Translations under genes and position numbers: made by a program
Notes under the pieces: model-generated
Databases searched by the model: none
The model's input: the letters and a program-made list of their open reading frames with translations, nothing else
Told to the model about the DNA's origin: nothing
Origin: Uloborus plumipes
Taxonomy: Eukaryota; Arthropoda; Arachnida; Araneae; Uloboridae
DNA: 64,000 bases
Assembly: GCA_038373865.1 (NCBI GenBank)
Contig: JAXGGA010001122.1
Coordinates: 104,521 to 168,520 of the forward strand
Direction: 5' to 3'
Shown: piece by piece, positions 38,501 through 48,177 of the stretch
Numbering within the stretch: the first letter of the stretch is position 1
Layout of the letters: the number at the start of each line of letters is the position of its first letter

Positions 38501-41500
38501 AACGTGGAAAACAAAATACATCCCCATACCAAAAAAAATAATACCAATCCTGGAGAAAATATTCTTTTGGGTGAAATTAAGGGTAATTACGGAAATGAGG
38601 GTTACAATAGTCCAATAAAATTGCATGATAAGGTGGAAGAATCATACACAAACGTTATAGGATTTAACCCCTATGACGAAATACCTGACCATTACAGAAA
38701 TGAAGCTAATAAAGTGGTGAATGAATTTCATCCAAATGCTGTAATAAATTACCCAAATCCTATAAAAAATGTTGACGTAATCGATAAAATAAATGACAAT
38801 TACAGAAATGAAGATCAGGATGTGTTGAATAAAATGTACCACAATGTCGAGGAAAAGAATTCTAATGATGCTGGTGTTAACCTCAGAGGTAAAATGTATG
38901 GCAATTACAGAAATGAAGATCACATATTACCGAAAAAAGTTAATCCTGCAGATGAAAAGTACATCAAGCTTTTACAAAATGTTAATCAAGCAAATAAAAT
39001 TCATGACAATCTCAAAAGTAACGGTCCTAAGGAGCCAAGTAGAATACATGTTAAAGTTGAAGAAGATCGCATGCTAAACGCAGAAGTTAATCCTCTCCAA
39101 AACACAAATGGCTACCTACAAAATGAGAATCACTATATTCCTCAAAAAGATCACATCAATTCTAAAGAAAAGCACATAAGTTATACAGAAAGTGATGCCC
39201 GACATAATACAAATGCTAAATACCAGAATGAGGATATCCCTTTTCCAAGTAGTGTATATGCTTTCACAGATAAAAAAGACAATGAAGAAGACAGCAATCC
39301 ACCTATTATATACGAAATCAGCAAAAACTATGTAAGTGAACTGAATACTTTAGTTCATTCTCCTAGCGCGTATGAAGAAAAGCTTTACCACAAAATTGAA
39401 AAGGCAACCCCTATACTGCAGTTAGGTTTCAATGAAGGTAACAGTGACAAAAATACTCATAAAAACGGACAGGAAAACAGTGAGGTCCAATTATTTTCAA
39501 ACAAGATCGATAAAATTGATTCAGCTCAGATAGCAGAAAATACCCGTAAAGAAATTTATGAACAGGAAGTAATCGACGATAATAAACAAATTATCTCAGA
39601 CATCGTAATTGAAAACTCAAAAGTCTTTAACAAACAAATAGAGAATGAAAAAGACATCAGTGGTAATGGAACTGGCATCGACAAAAGACAAATGCATCTC
39701 AAACTTGATAACTCTAATGCCTCAGACAGAAACTTACCTTCGTATACATCCAATAATCATATTGGCAAAAGTGAATCGTCTCCAGCTAATCAGAATAATC
39801 CAGCTAATTTTGATCCTCAATACTCAGCCGAACAGTTGAATCCCGAAAATTTGGTACCACTATCTTACAACGATGACATGGATCACAAAGAAGTACCATA
39901 TGCAACCTCACCGAATTTACGGAATTCTAGAGGCATATTCTTTCTACCTCTGATTTATAGTGTCAAAGCGTCTCGTGATTCAGAAAAAGATCTAGCAATG
40001 CTGCTATCAAATGAAAGATCGGCATCACAAAACAGTTTGCAAGGGAACAGAAGAAATTTTCAACAGAATGGGAAAGATAAACAGCATTCCAAGAAGTACG
40101 ACAAGGATTTTTACAGTGGAAAAAGACAAGCAAGTCTAAGCCCTAGCAGCTTGAAGCCAGTTCCTCCTGAAGTGAAAACTGTGATAAGTCATCAGGAATT
40201 CGTGAAAAACGGTCTTGGAGATGGAAATATTGATTCCAAACACATTAGTTCTGGTGGGCCTTCGAAAGCTATAAATAATGATTACCGTAAGTATAAAATT
40301 TTAGAACTGACTTTTTCAGTACTTGAATAGGGGAATGTGAGGCAAAGTGAAATCGCGAGTTAAACCTATCTGCTGATATTTTAACTATGTAGTAGTAACA
40401 CATGCACTTTATTGCAGTCGAGAAAAAATATCCCTAAAGATCAAAGCATTTAATTAGACGAGCAATTTTCAAAAAACGATACTTATTCTATAATGGGCGA
40501 TTCTCTGTAAACTCGTCATTTTTCACACGAAATCTGTCCGGGCATGGCTTTTTGAAATGTTCGTATAATTATAATACCATTGCTCAGAAAATGAATCTAT
40601 TACTTTGGTTTGAAAGAGGGCCAATTGAAGATTGGGTTTTTCTGATAAATCATGATAGGGGGTAAGTCCCCTTATTAGTATAACAAGGCTGGGGACTGTG
40701 CCAGGTGACTGTGTTTTTGCTCTTTGTTACGTAATATCTGCAAAACTATTGGACCATAATTGGTTACGAGGCTACCTATAATATCAGGCACAAATCGTAG
40801 ACATAATAACTAACAGGTTTCATAATTAAACTAATTGACATTAATAAAATCACTTCCCACAGGACTGTTTTCGTAACGACCCTGATGCATACTTTCATCA
40901 CAAATGTGGCTCTGAAACTAAACAAAGTATCGTTTCAACACCGTTCTCAGCAGTTTCAGCAAAATCAGCCTGACTACTTTAAACTTCATGACAAAAAACA
41001 TTTGCAAGGGTAACAGATTATTTCTATTGGAGCCTCAAACTTGTGGCAGGGGACTGTTTGAAAAATCTCCGGACAGAATTTACATGACAATTTTAAGTTT
41101 TAGAAATACGTAATTAGACCTTATTTTAGAAAAAAGATATAGTTGCATTATTCTATTTTTAAATATTAATTGCCAAATTTCTGTAGTGTTAATAGGTTTT
41201 TGAAATATTGCCTTGAAGTGTTAAACTATTGGATTGGGACAGCCAGGGGACTGTGTTTTTGGTGCTTAGATAATTTATAGAAAAAAAAAATTAAATAGTT
41301 ACAGCTTCAAATACAATTGGGCCACGAAATATTAATGCTTTACTTATATTAAGAGTAATAATTACTTTATTACACTTTATTATTTTTAAAATACTCGGTC
41401 CGGACAGTGAATTACCAGTTTACAGAGAATCGCCCTAATATTGTGTCGAAAGCAAAAATTATTTTTTTTATTTCATGTTTGTCGACGAACAAAATTTTAC

Positions 41501-44500
41501 TTTCAAATGACTTTCTAAACAATCTTTCATTAGTTTTCAAAATTGTTAGTTATATTTATTAACCATTCATGGCATAATGCATTTTTGAAACGCTATTCAT
41601 AAAAAATTTTAAAATTTAAATCATGTCAAAAAACCTAAAGAAGTGCAATACCGATTGAACTTTTATGGCTTTGCCAGAACTCAAAACATGGGAGCAATGT
41701 GCTCTACCGCTTATGACACCTCGATGTACTAAAACCTTGTTATTATATTGGAATATTTCTTTCTTCGATAGCTGGTAAACAGAAAAAAAAGCATACTTAT
41801 AGAATTGATATTATAATATTAACCATAATACATAACAATGAATAAAAGAATATCAAAAATTAAGAATTGCAACAAAAGATCTACGATTCAATAACCATTT
41901 GTATCAACGTAAAAAGTGTTCGCAGCTCTTTCTTTTATGTGAACAATAAAGTGCTTTAAAATTACCTAATCCTAAACGCCTAGTCAACCAACTTCCAACT
42001 TTTGTCTGCATTAAAGATGGTTCAGGCAAATGCACGAATGTATACGGTCATACGAGTATTTCACAAAAAATGTAGCTCTCTCATCTAGAATGTACGTGGC
42101 AAAAAATAACTAATACAGAGCGAATTTGAAAAACGGAAAAACAACCTAAAATTTTAAATTATACTTTCAACATTGCTAGTAAAAATTTAACAATTTTATC
42201 AAATTAATAAAATTAAAGTATATTTTTGTCCTAACAATTATCTGAAAGTTTTTAAGAAACTAACGCATTTGTAATAGAAAATTGATATTTAATGTGATTT
42301 TAAAACATTACTGTTTTGAAAAAATTGTCAAATGTGTAATTATTTACGATAAATTTTGGTGTGTGCGTGTGCGCGCGCTTTTCTGGAAAAGACTCGACAC
42401 ATTCTTTGCAGCATCTATACATGTCAGGATGTTCGTATAAATTAGTAAATGACATTGTCACGATTTCAAGGCAGTTTTAGTGTTTCAATAAACATTCTGA
42501 AAACACTGTCCTTACGAATCTGTTATTTGGGTGATTCTACGATCAATGCATTTTTTGTGTCCCCAAAGAAAAAATAATCTGATTAATTTCACACTCATTA
42601 TATCACTAGTCGCTGCTATTTTTATGATTGTAGTGGTAAGGGCCAGACGAAATTCCAATTTTTTTTTTGGGGGGGGGGGGGTTATCGATACCAGGGGAAA
42701 ATGGGTTGCCAGGGGAGTGACACTATTGACAGAATTCTGGTTTGATTTACTATTATTTCACTTATTTTTGGTGTATAATCAGAGTATGGACTCATTTCTA
42801 TAAGACCTGTAGAAAAAAAAAATCGCGTTGCAATAAAATTTAAAAAATCAATCTTGAAAATACGACATGTTGCGCACAAATCGCAACGCAGATCCTAAAT
42901 AAAAATACTTCTCACATTATTTACGTTCATTCAAATTGCCTTCACAGGGGTAATTAAGATTAAAAATTAAATTTATTATGCTTATAACACAGTTTTAATG
43001 TATATTTACCCTTTTGAGGAACAAAACTGCCAGGGGAGTGACGCCAGAGAAGTGACAAAATCACACATTACCTATAAAAACAACATCACGCGTTCTTCTT
43101 ACCAAAACTTCACGTAATCCGTGATGTCTGCACACAATAAGCATTACATTATACCAGGGGTGGCCAACCTTTTCAGGGAGAGTGCCACTATCTGGAGAGA
43201 AAAAGCTCAGCGTGCCACAGGGGTACCCATCCCCCTCAAGCTCAATGGCGCAAATTCCCCCCCCCCCAAAAAAAAAAAATTTTCACAACCCTCTTGTGCT
43301 TTAAATTTTTATTGTTACCCCTTTTTTATTTTATTTATTTTTTTAAATATTATTTATTTATTTTTAAAAATATTATTTATTTATTTTTAAAAATATTATT
43401 TATTTATTTTTAAAAATATTATTTATTTATTTTTAAAAATATTATTTATTTATTATTTTAAATTATAATTATTTATTTTATACATATTATTTTTTTTTAA
43501 GTTTGAATTATCCGCAGAATAGAGTCGCTTTTTTCCCTTCCACACATTCTAAACACCACACATACACACACATAAATAAATAAATAAATAAATAATAGTG
43601 ATAAAGAAGTAAAAGAAAAAAATTAAATTAAAAAAATTAATTATATTTTTATTAAAAAGACCGAAAATAATTTAAATTAAAAATAAATTAATTTAAAAAA
43701 TAATTAAATTAATAAATAAATAAATTAGTTTTAAACCCCCCGCCCCCATTTTGATGAAGTAACTTGCGCCATAATCCCCCTTGTAGGCAACCTGGCGTGC
43801 CACATAGTATTTTTCCAACAAACTGAAACTTTTTGAAGGTTAAAAATATATTTTAGGTTGGCTGATTATGTAGTAATTCTTACTCAAATGAAACATTTTT
43901 TCTCGTAAATCTGAGCAATTGAAATCTAAATGATAATAAAAATAAAACTTGTACAAACTTAAAAGTTATCGTTAATAAACACTTTTATAAGTTCTTAGTT
44001 GGCTAATGCTTAAAAAAGAAACAAATAACATAAACATTATGTGGGTGATTCTACGCTATTTGAATTCAGACGGCCAATGGAAAAACTTCATGTAAAGCTG
44101 ATTTCATTAATGTTTTTGTATGCTTAAGCATTACAGACTATTATCTTTTATATGGACCACCCAATTAAGTCACTACAATTATTTTATTTTAGCATTTATA
44201 GCTGAAAATAGTCATAAATGTATACTCCCCTGGCCTGTCCAAATACTAGTTTTTATACAAACATGTTCGACGTTCAATTTTTGCTAACTTGGCATAATGT
44301 TTTTTGCCATAATCATACACTTACATTAACAGAGAAACATATTTAATCAGTATACATTGAAAAAATATTTATCATTATTTAAAAAAAATACACTTTTCAA
44401 CGGGCCATATCAACAGTGTCACCCTCACCTGGTGAACTTCAAAGACTGAAATTTCGCATTGAAAATGCATAAGGATGATGTTGATTACGAATAACCAGTG

Positions 44501-47500
44501 TAATACTGAGTAAAGTTAAAAGCAAGCTAAGAGTTTTTAAAAAAAATCGAATATTATTGCATCGGTTCTCGTTGAAAGTGCCTCAAAGCGTGTTGCACCA
44601 GTCGTTGTAGTATTTCCCCTGGTAAGTATAACTTTTTATATTTCATCGTTACATAAGTGTACGTATGTATAATGTAATGCTTATTGTGTGCAAACATCAC
44701 GGTTTACGTGAAGTTCTGGTAAAAAGAACGCGTGATGTTGTTTTTGTAGGTAATGTGTGATTGTGTCACTCCCCTGGCAGTTTTGTTCCAAAAAAGGGTA
44801 AATATACATTAAAATTGTGTTATAAGCATAAATAATTTCATTTTTTTATCTTAATTGCCCCTGGGAAAGCAATTTGAATGAACGTAAATAATGCGGAAAA
44901 TATTTTTATTTGGGATCTGCGGTGGGACTTGTATGCAACATGTCCTGTTATGCAACATGTCCTGTTTTCAAGATTGATTTTTTTAATTTAATTACAACGC
45001 GAAAATTTTTTTTAAATACAGGTCTTATAGAAATGAGCCCATTCTATGATTTTACACCGAAAAATAAGTGAAATAATAATAAATCAAACCAGAATTCTGC
45101 CAATAGTGTCACTCCCCTGGCAACGCATTTTTCCCTGGTATCGATAAACCCCCCAAAAATTTAAATTTCGTCTGGCCCTTACCACTACAATCATAAAAAT
45201 AGCGGCTACTATGGATATAATGAGTGTGAAATTAAACAGATTATTTTTTCTTTGGGGACACAAAAAAACGCATTGACCGTAGAATCACCCATATTCTAAA
45301 AATTAAACAGTCTGTACTTAATGTGGTTTATGAGTCTGTATCTGTTTTACCAAGTCTTTAATTTTAGGATTAGTTCTTGAGAATCCTAAGAAGTTTAAGT
45401 GTTTCAAGTGCTATCAATTAATATTCAACGTTATTTAGATTTTTCTACATTCAGAACAAAAAATATTTGTTTAGAAGCGTATTTTGAACCAAATCTACAA
45501 TAGCATCAGACGGTTAAAGTGTGTAAATGTGAAAAAAAATTGTTGGTACAAATTTACAAATTTCTATTTAACGTGGATGAATTTCTGTTGAAGAAAGCTC
45601 TTATATTTGATTACCAATGCAAAAGGTCAGTAATTCTGACGTGGATTTCAGAAGGGTAACAAGTAGTGTCTTGCAGAGAAATAGACAAAGAATTTGAAAA
45701 TATCAGCATTTATTTTTATATATAATCCTGAAAATCATCAAACCTAACACTGAATGTATACTTAAAATAGGTGTAAAATTTTCTCCATATATCATTGAAA
45801 AATTATTAAATTTGGGTTGATACTTTCAGTATTAAATTTAATGTTTTATTCTTTTTTCTCCAAAGTAGAGAAAAATAAACTAAAGTTTCATCATAAAAGA
45901 ATGTAGATAGCCTATACTGGTTTAGGAAACTTTTTTTTTTGTACTATCTTAAATTTATATTACTGAAATGCCGGATAATAAGAAATGCAAAGCTGAATTT
46001 ATTTGCTGTTCTTCATTCCTAAGTAGCAGGTCCTCATTGCTTTTCTTCCAGACATTTAAAAACACACTCCCCAAAAATTCTAAAATCGTATGACTATTTT
46101 TCCTTTGGACAGCTATTGCACATTTCAATGAAGGAGTAACTCGCCATGCTATCCTCTTTCTCCTGGTAAAAGTTCACAAAACATTCAGAGTTCTAATTAG
46201 TAGTTTGTTAATACAGTGAACTCTACAGGGTCACCAGTAGAGAAAAAGTCTCATTCTTTGGCAAGGAGTTTGTGATAAGTAATTCGATGAAACTTTTGAA
46301 GTTTTTTTTTCCCCCAAATAATTTTCTAGTAATGTAACAAAAACAATTTAAGAATCTTCATTTGTGCAACCATACCGAATTTTGTCCAATCTGGTTTCTA
46401 AATTTTACATGCAAAGTTAACTTTTTCAAAAAATTCTTCATCCGTAGCTGAAATTATTGCAGATCAAGAAAAGATTCTGCAGCATCGAAAGTTTCATTCG
46501 TGTCAAGCACAAATATGCTTTACAAAGCACTGTCTGTAGCGTCACAGCTTTCGTTAGATGTACGAAGCTAACTCTAAGTACTTTGCAATATTGTAGTTGA
46601 GACAATTTGTAAGCCAGCCTCCTGACACTTAATCGTCACATCATGGTATTTATAAGTTCAAGGGTTTTAGTTTTTATCAATATTTTTGAGATTGACATTT
46701 CCCCCTCAATTTTAGAATTTTTCAAAAAGTCTTCGCGTGCCACTGTTACTGCTCTGCCGTGCCACATTGTGGCATGCGTGCCGCGGGTTGGCCACCACTG
46801 CATTATACAAACGCACATTTAAGTATAACGATGAAATGTAAAAACTTACACTTACCAGAGGAAATACAGCGACTGGCGCAGTACGCTTTTCGGCACTTTC
46901 AACGAGAACCGATGCAATAATATTCGATTTTTTTTAAACCACTTAGCTTGCTTTTAACTTCACTCAGTATTACACTGGTTATTCGCAATCAAAGGCACCT
47001 TTTTGCATTTTTTAGGCTAAATTTCAGTCTTTGAAGTTCGCCAGGTGAAGGTGACACTGTTGTTATGCACGTAAAAAAGGGTATTTTTTTATTATAAAAA
47101 TAAATATTTTTGCAACGTTTACTAATGAAATATGTTTCTATGTTAATGTAAGTATATGATGATGGTAAAAAACATTATGCCAAGTTAGCAACAATTGAAC
47201 GTCAAAAATGTTTGTATAAAAACTAGTATTCTATTAATGTTAAAAAAAAATAGTTGTAGTGAATTAATTGGGTGGTTTATGTAAAAGAAAAAAGTGTTTA
47301 ATGCTTAAGCATAAAAAGCATTAAAACAATCAGTTTCACATGAAGTTTTTCCATCGGCCGTCTGAATTCAAATAGCGTAGAATCACCCATATTATTTCTC
47401 AAAACTGCTTATTTGTTTCAAATAAAAATGATGATTTTATTACTCTCCCTACTTTTTCAGCAATCTCCGGGTTCAAACATCATGAAGATGCAAATGGTGC

Positions 47501-47903
47501 AGATGGCAGTGAGAAAATAAACTTCGAAGCCTTGGAAAAAGTTTTGAACAGTTCAGGTTCTGGAATATCATTATTTGTTCAAGGAGAGACGCAAAACTTT
47601 TTCTTCCCCGAGTATCCTACAAAACTGAAACTGAAAACGAAAAGACATAAAGATTCAGAAGTATTGAGCCAGAAACTTTCTAACCATGACATTAAAGACA
47701 AAAGTGCTACAAAATTTAGTAAAGATGTAGAAAACCAATTTGGCGAGGGGAATAATCTCTCCAACAAGAGAAATTCAGCTGCGTGGGCAGGAAGAAAACG
47801 TTCAATAAAATCTAACGAAATTGCAAGAACAAAACTAAAGCAAGTAAAAAATAGAAGCCACAAGCCAAAGAATAAAAAATCTTTTCATCAAGACAACGAA
47901 TGA
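28871..47903 (+). CDS. Unrecognised secreted Asn/Lys-rich repeat protein, four exons
   Basis: Exons 28871-28949, 33707-33949, 37626-40286 and 47461-47903 join with GT-AG sites into 1141 codons plus TGA. All three introns are phase 1. Residues 1-18 form a signal peptide (hydrophobic IAALFVLLGNIF; cleavage likely after CSA). Residues 28-107 are acidic then basic, with FRRS and NKKRS sites. The large third exon encodes an Asn/Lys/Glu/His-rich chain with about eleven degenerate 35-residue repeats (about 327-710, landmark NYRNED). The C-terminal exon is basic. No membrane segment follows the signal, so it is probably secreted. I know no family for it. Structural matrix, silk or cement-like, or peptide-precursor roles are all possible. 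A polyadenylation signal is at 48092-48097. Confidence 0.85.
29331..30521. mobile_element. TIR element, GGGxGATTCTACAAATA family
   Basis: Ends GGGGGATTCTACAAATACGGG and the complement of GGGTGATTCTACAAATATGGG close 1191 bp in intron 1 of the secreted-protein gene. The word catgtgaatgaca recurs about seven times (near 29588, 29616, 29778, 29802, 29956, 30138 and 30334). A (TTTA)n tract lies at about 29486-29560. No target duplication is evident. Confidence 0.7.
30789..31581 (+). mobile_element. Non-autonomous Helitron A
   Basis: Starts TCTTTACTAATAATATAAAAC after A (30788) and ends CAGCTAG before T (31582). The 5' 160 bp matches the - strand end of the Helitron at 12398-13541, including (GTTT)n and ccaggaaggctttaggctat. 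793 bp, no coding content. Confidence 0.7.
31593..32185 (-). mobile_element. Non-autonomous Helitron B
   Basis: On the - strand it runs from TCTATAAAAGTGAGTGAATAC to CTAG|T at 31593. A 6-bp GC hairpin (acccgg/ccgggt at 31603-31620) lies just inside the CTAG end. 593 bp, inserted 11 bp from Helitron A. Confidence 0.7.
32186..33357 (+). mobile_element. Helitron-like element C
   Basis: The 3' end gccgggccacgcagCTAG at 33340-33357 is followed by T, as in the other Helitrons. The internal region starts with the gtaggtatgtatgttccgg-type sequence also common near Helitron 5' ends. The exact 5' TC is unclear because it abuts Helitron B. Confidence 0.5.
33540..33600. repeat. Single hAT-like terminus
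   Basis: The sequence ends ccctgagtacgccaatgg. Its complement, CCATTGGCGTACTCAGGG, resembles the hAT end CAGTGGCGTAC seen intact at 61571. No partner was found. Confidence 0.3.
33707..33949 (+). CDS. Secreted-protein exon 2: acidic/basic linker
   Basis: The acceptor AAACAG ends at 33706 and the donor GTAAGT is at 33950. Eighty codons encode GILQLDNENLQENN at the start, then a basic end with FRRSVPDF and NKPNKKRSL, possible proprotein-convertase sites. Phase 1 on both sides. Confidence 0.82.
35040..35981 (+). mobile_element. TIR element, GGGCGATTCTCTG family, copy 2
   Basis: A 942-bp element with ends GGGCGATTCTCTG and complement, flanked by ATAT (35036-35039 and 35982-35985). Internal aggggactgt words lie near 35234, 35404, 35592 and 35791. 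It lies in intron 2 of the secreted-protein gene. No coding content. Confidence 0.88.
35990..37625 (+). other. Intron 2 remainder
   Basis: AT-rich DNA. A patch near 36550-36660 (atttaaatcaaa repeats, long poly-T, ending ttaccctgg) looks like a truncated MITE. Nothing else supportable was seen before the exon 3 acceptor. Confidence 0.4.
37626..40286 (+). CDS. Secreted-protein exon 3: 2.66-kb repeat exon
   Basis: The acceptor ttttcag ends at 37625 and the donor GTAAGT is at 40287. It has 886 full codons and no stop, rich in Asn, Lys, Glu, His and Tyr. The 35-codon repeat is read from landmark Tyr/Leu codons at 38282, 38387, 38483, 38588, 38693, 38801, 38906, 39011, 39116, 39221 and 39329. The frame continues 14 codons into the intron to a TGA-less end at a TAG (40328-40330), so intron retention would give a short alternative tail. 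Confidence 0.92.
40495..41435 (+). mobile_element. TIR element, GGGCGATTCTCTG family, copy 3
   Basis: A 941-bp element flanked by TAAT (40491-40494 and 41436-41439), closely matching copy 2 along its whole length. It sits 209 bp into intron 3 of the secreted-protein gene. Internal words ggggactgt lie near 40687, 41046 and 41246. Confidence 0.9.
41440..42527 (+). other. Intron 3 spacer
   Basis: 1.1 kb of AT-rich DNA with a short (GT/GC)n patch near 42360. Nothing else was recognised. Confidence 0.4.
43322..43500. repeat. AT-rich tandem repeat
   Basis: Units of about 22 bp built from tatttatttatttttaaaaa repeat several times, grading into degenerate (TTTA)n. Confidence 0.7.
44042..45291 (-). 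mobile_element. TIR element, TGGGTGATTCTACG family, copy 2, nested in the hAT
   Basis: 1250 bp, in opposite orientation to copy 1, with ends TGGGTGATTCTACG and complement. Flanks tatg/tatt give a 3-of-4 duplication. The sequence pairs as an inverted copy of 42528-43150 and 46809-47389, and carries cactcccctggca words near 44767 and 45107. Confidence 0.85.
47461..47903 (+). CDS. Secreted-protein exon 4: basic C-terminus
   Basis: The acceptor ctttttcag ends at 47460 and TGA is at 47901-47903. It encodes ISGFKHHEDANGADG, a hydrophobic patch (GISLFVQGETQNFFFPEYP) and a Lys/Arg-rich tail with KRNSAAWAGRKRS and KNKKSFHQDNE. Joining in phase 1 keeps the frame. Confidence 0.85.
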
Positions 47904-48091
47904 AGTAAATTTTTATAATGTCATACGAAGTAAGTCCCCAAGCTTTTAGAGCAGTGACATCAATTTTTTTCTTCATTAATTTTATTCTTATGTTAAATAT
48001 TTTTTACTCTTTTTAGTTTGATTAACACTAAAAGCGTGTTTGTTAGTTTTTTTAAGCTATAATTTGTTTTTCGCGTATTAGTTCGATTTGC

Positions 48092-48097
48092 AATAAA
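48092..48097 (+). terminator. Polyadenylation signal AATAAA of the secreted-protein gene
   Basis: A canonical hexamer 189 nt after the stop codon, followed by T/G-rich DNA. The Tc1-like element begins just downstream at 48178. Confidence 0.55.
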
Positions 48098-48177
48098 ACA
48101 AGCGCGTGAAAGCATTATTTTTTTGCTAGTCTGTTACAAGCAAATATACAGGGAAAACTAATCTCAACAAAAACATA

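Larger units (their letters stand above)
43155..46800. mobile_element. hAT element nested in the TIR element
   Basis: Ends CAGGGGTGGCCAACC and the complement of CAGTGGTGGCCAACC, with a perfect 8-bp duplication cattatac (43147-43154 and 46801-46808). The gcgtgccacattgtgg-type subterminal sequence is typical of hAT elements. It contains AT-rich ~22-bp tandem repeats (about 43330-43460) and a nested TIR copy (44042-45291). No intact transposase was seen. Confidence 0.88.
42528..47389. mobile_element. TIR element, TGGGTGATTCTACG family, copy 1, interrupted
   Basis: Ends TGGGTGATTCTACG at 42528 and complement at 47389, flanked by TATT on both sides. The element itself is about 1.2 kb (42528-43154 and 46809-47389). 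The middle is a 3.6-kb hAT insertion. Internal caggggagtgac words lie near 42710 and 43029. Confidence 0.85.

Noticed and set aside
38375..38923. Open frames on the - strand opposite the repeat exon
   Set aside because: Antisense shadows of the Asn/Lys-rich coding sequence.
46636..46818. 60-codon frame on the - strand near the hAT right end
   Set aside because: It crosses the terminal repeat of the hAT and reads through its end, so it is not a gene.
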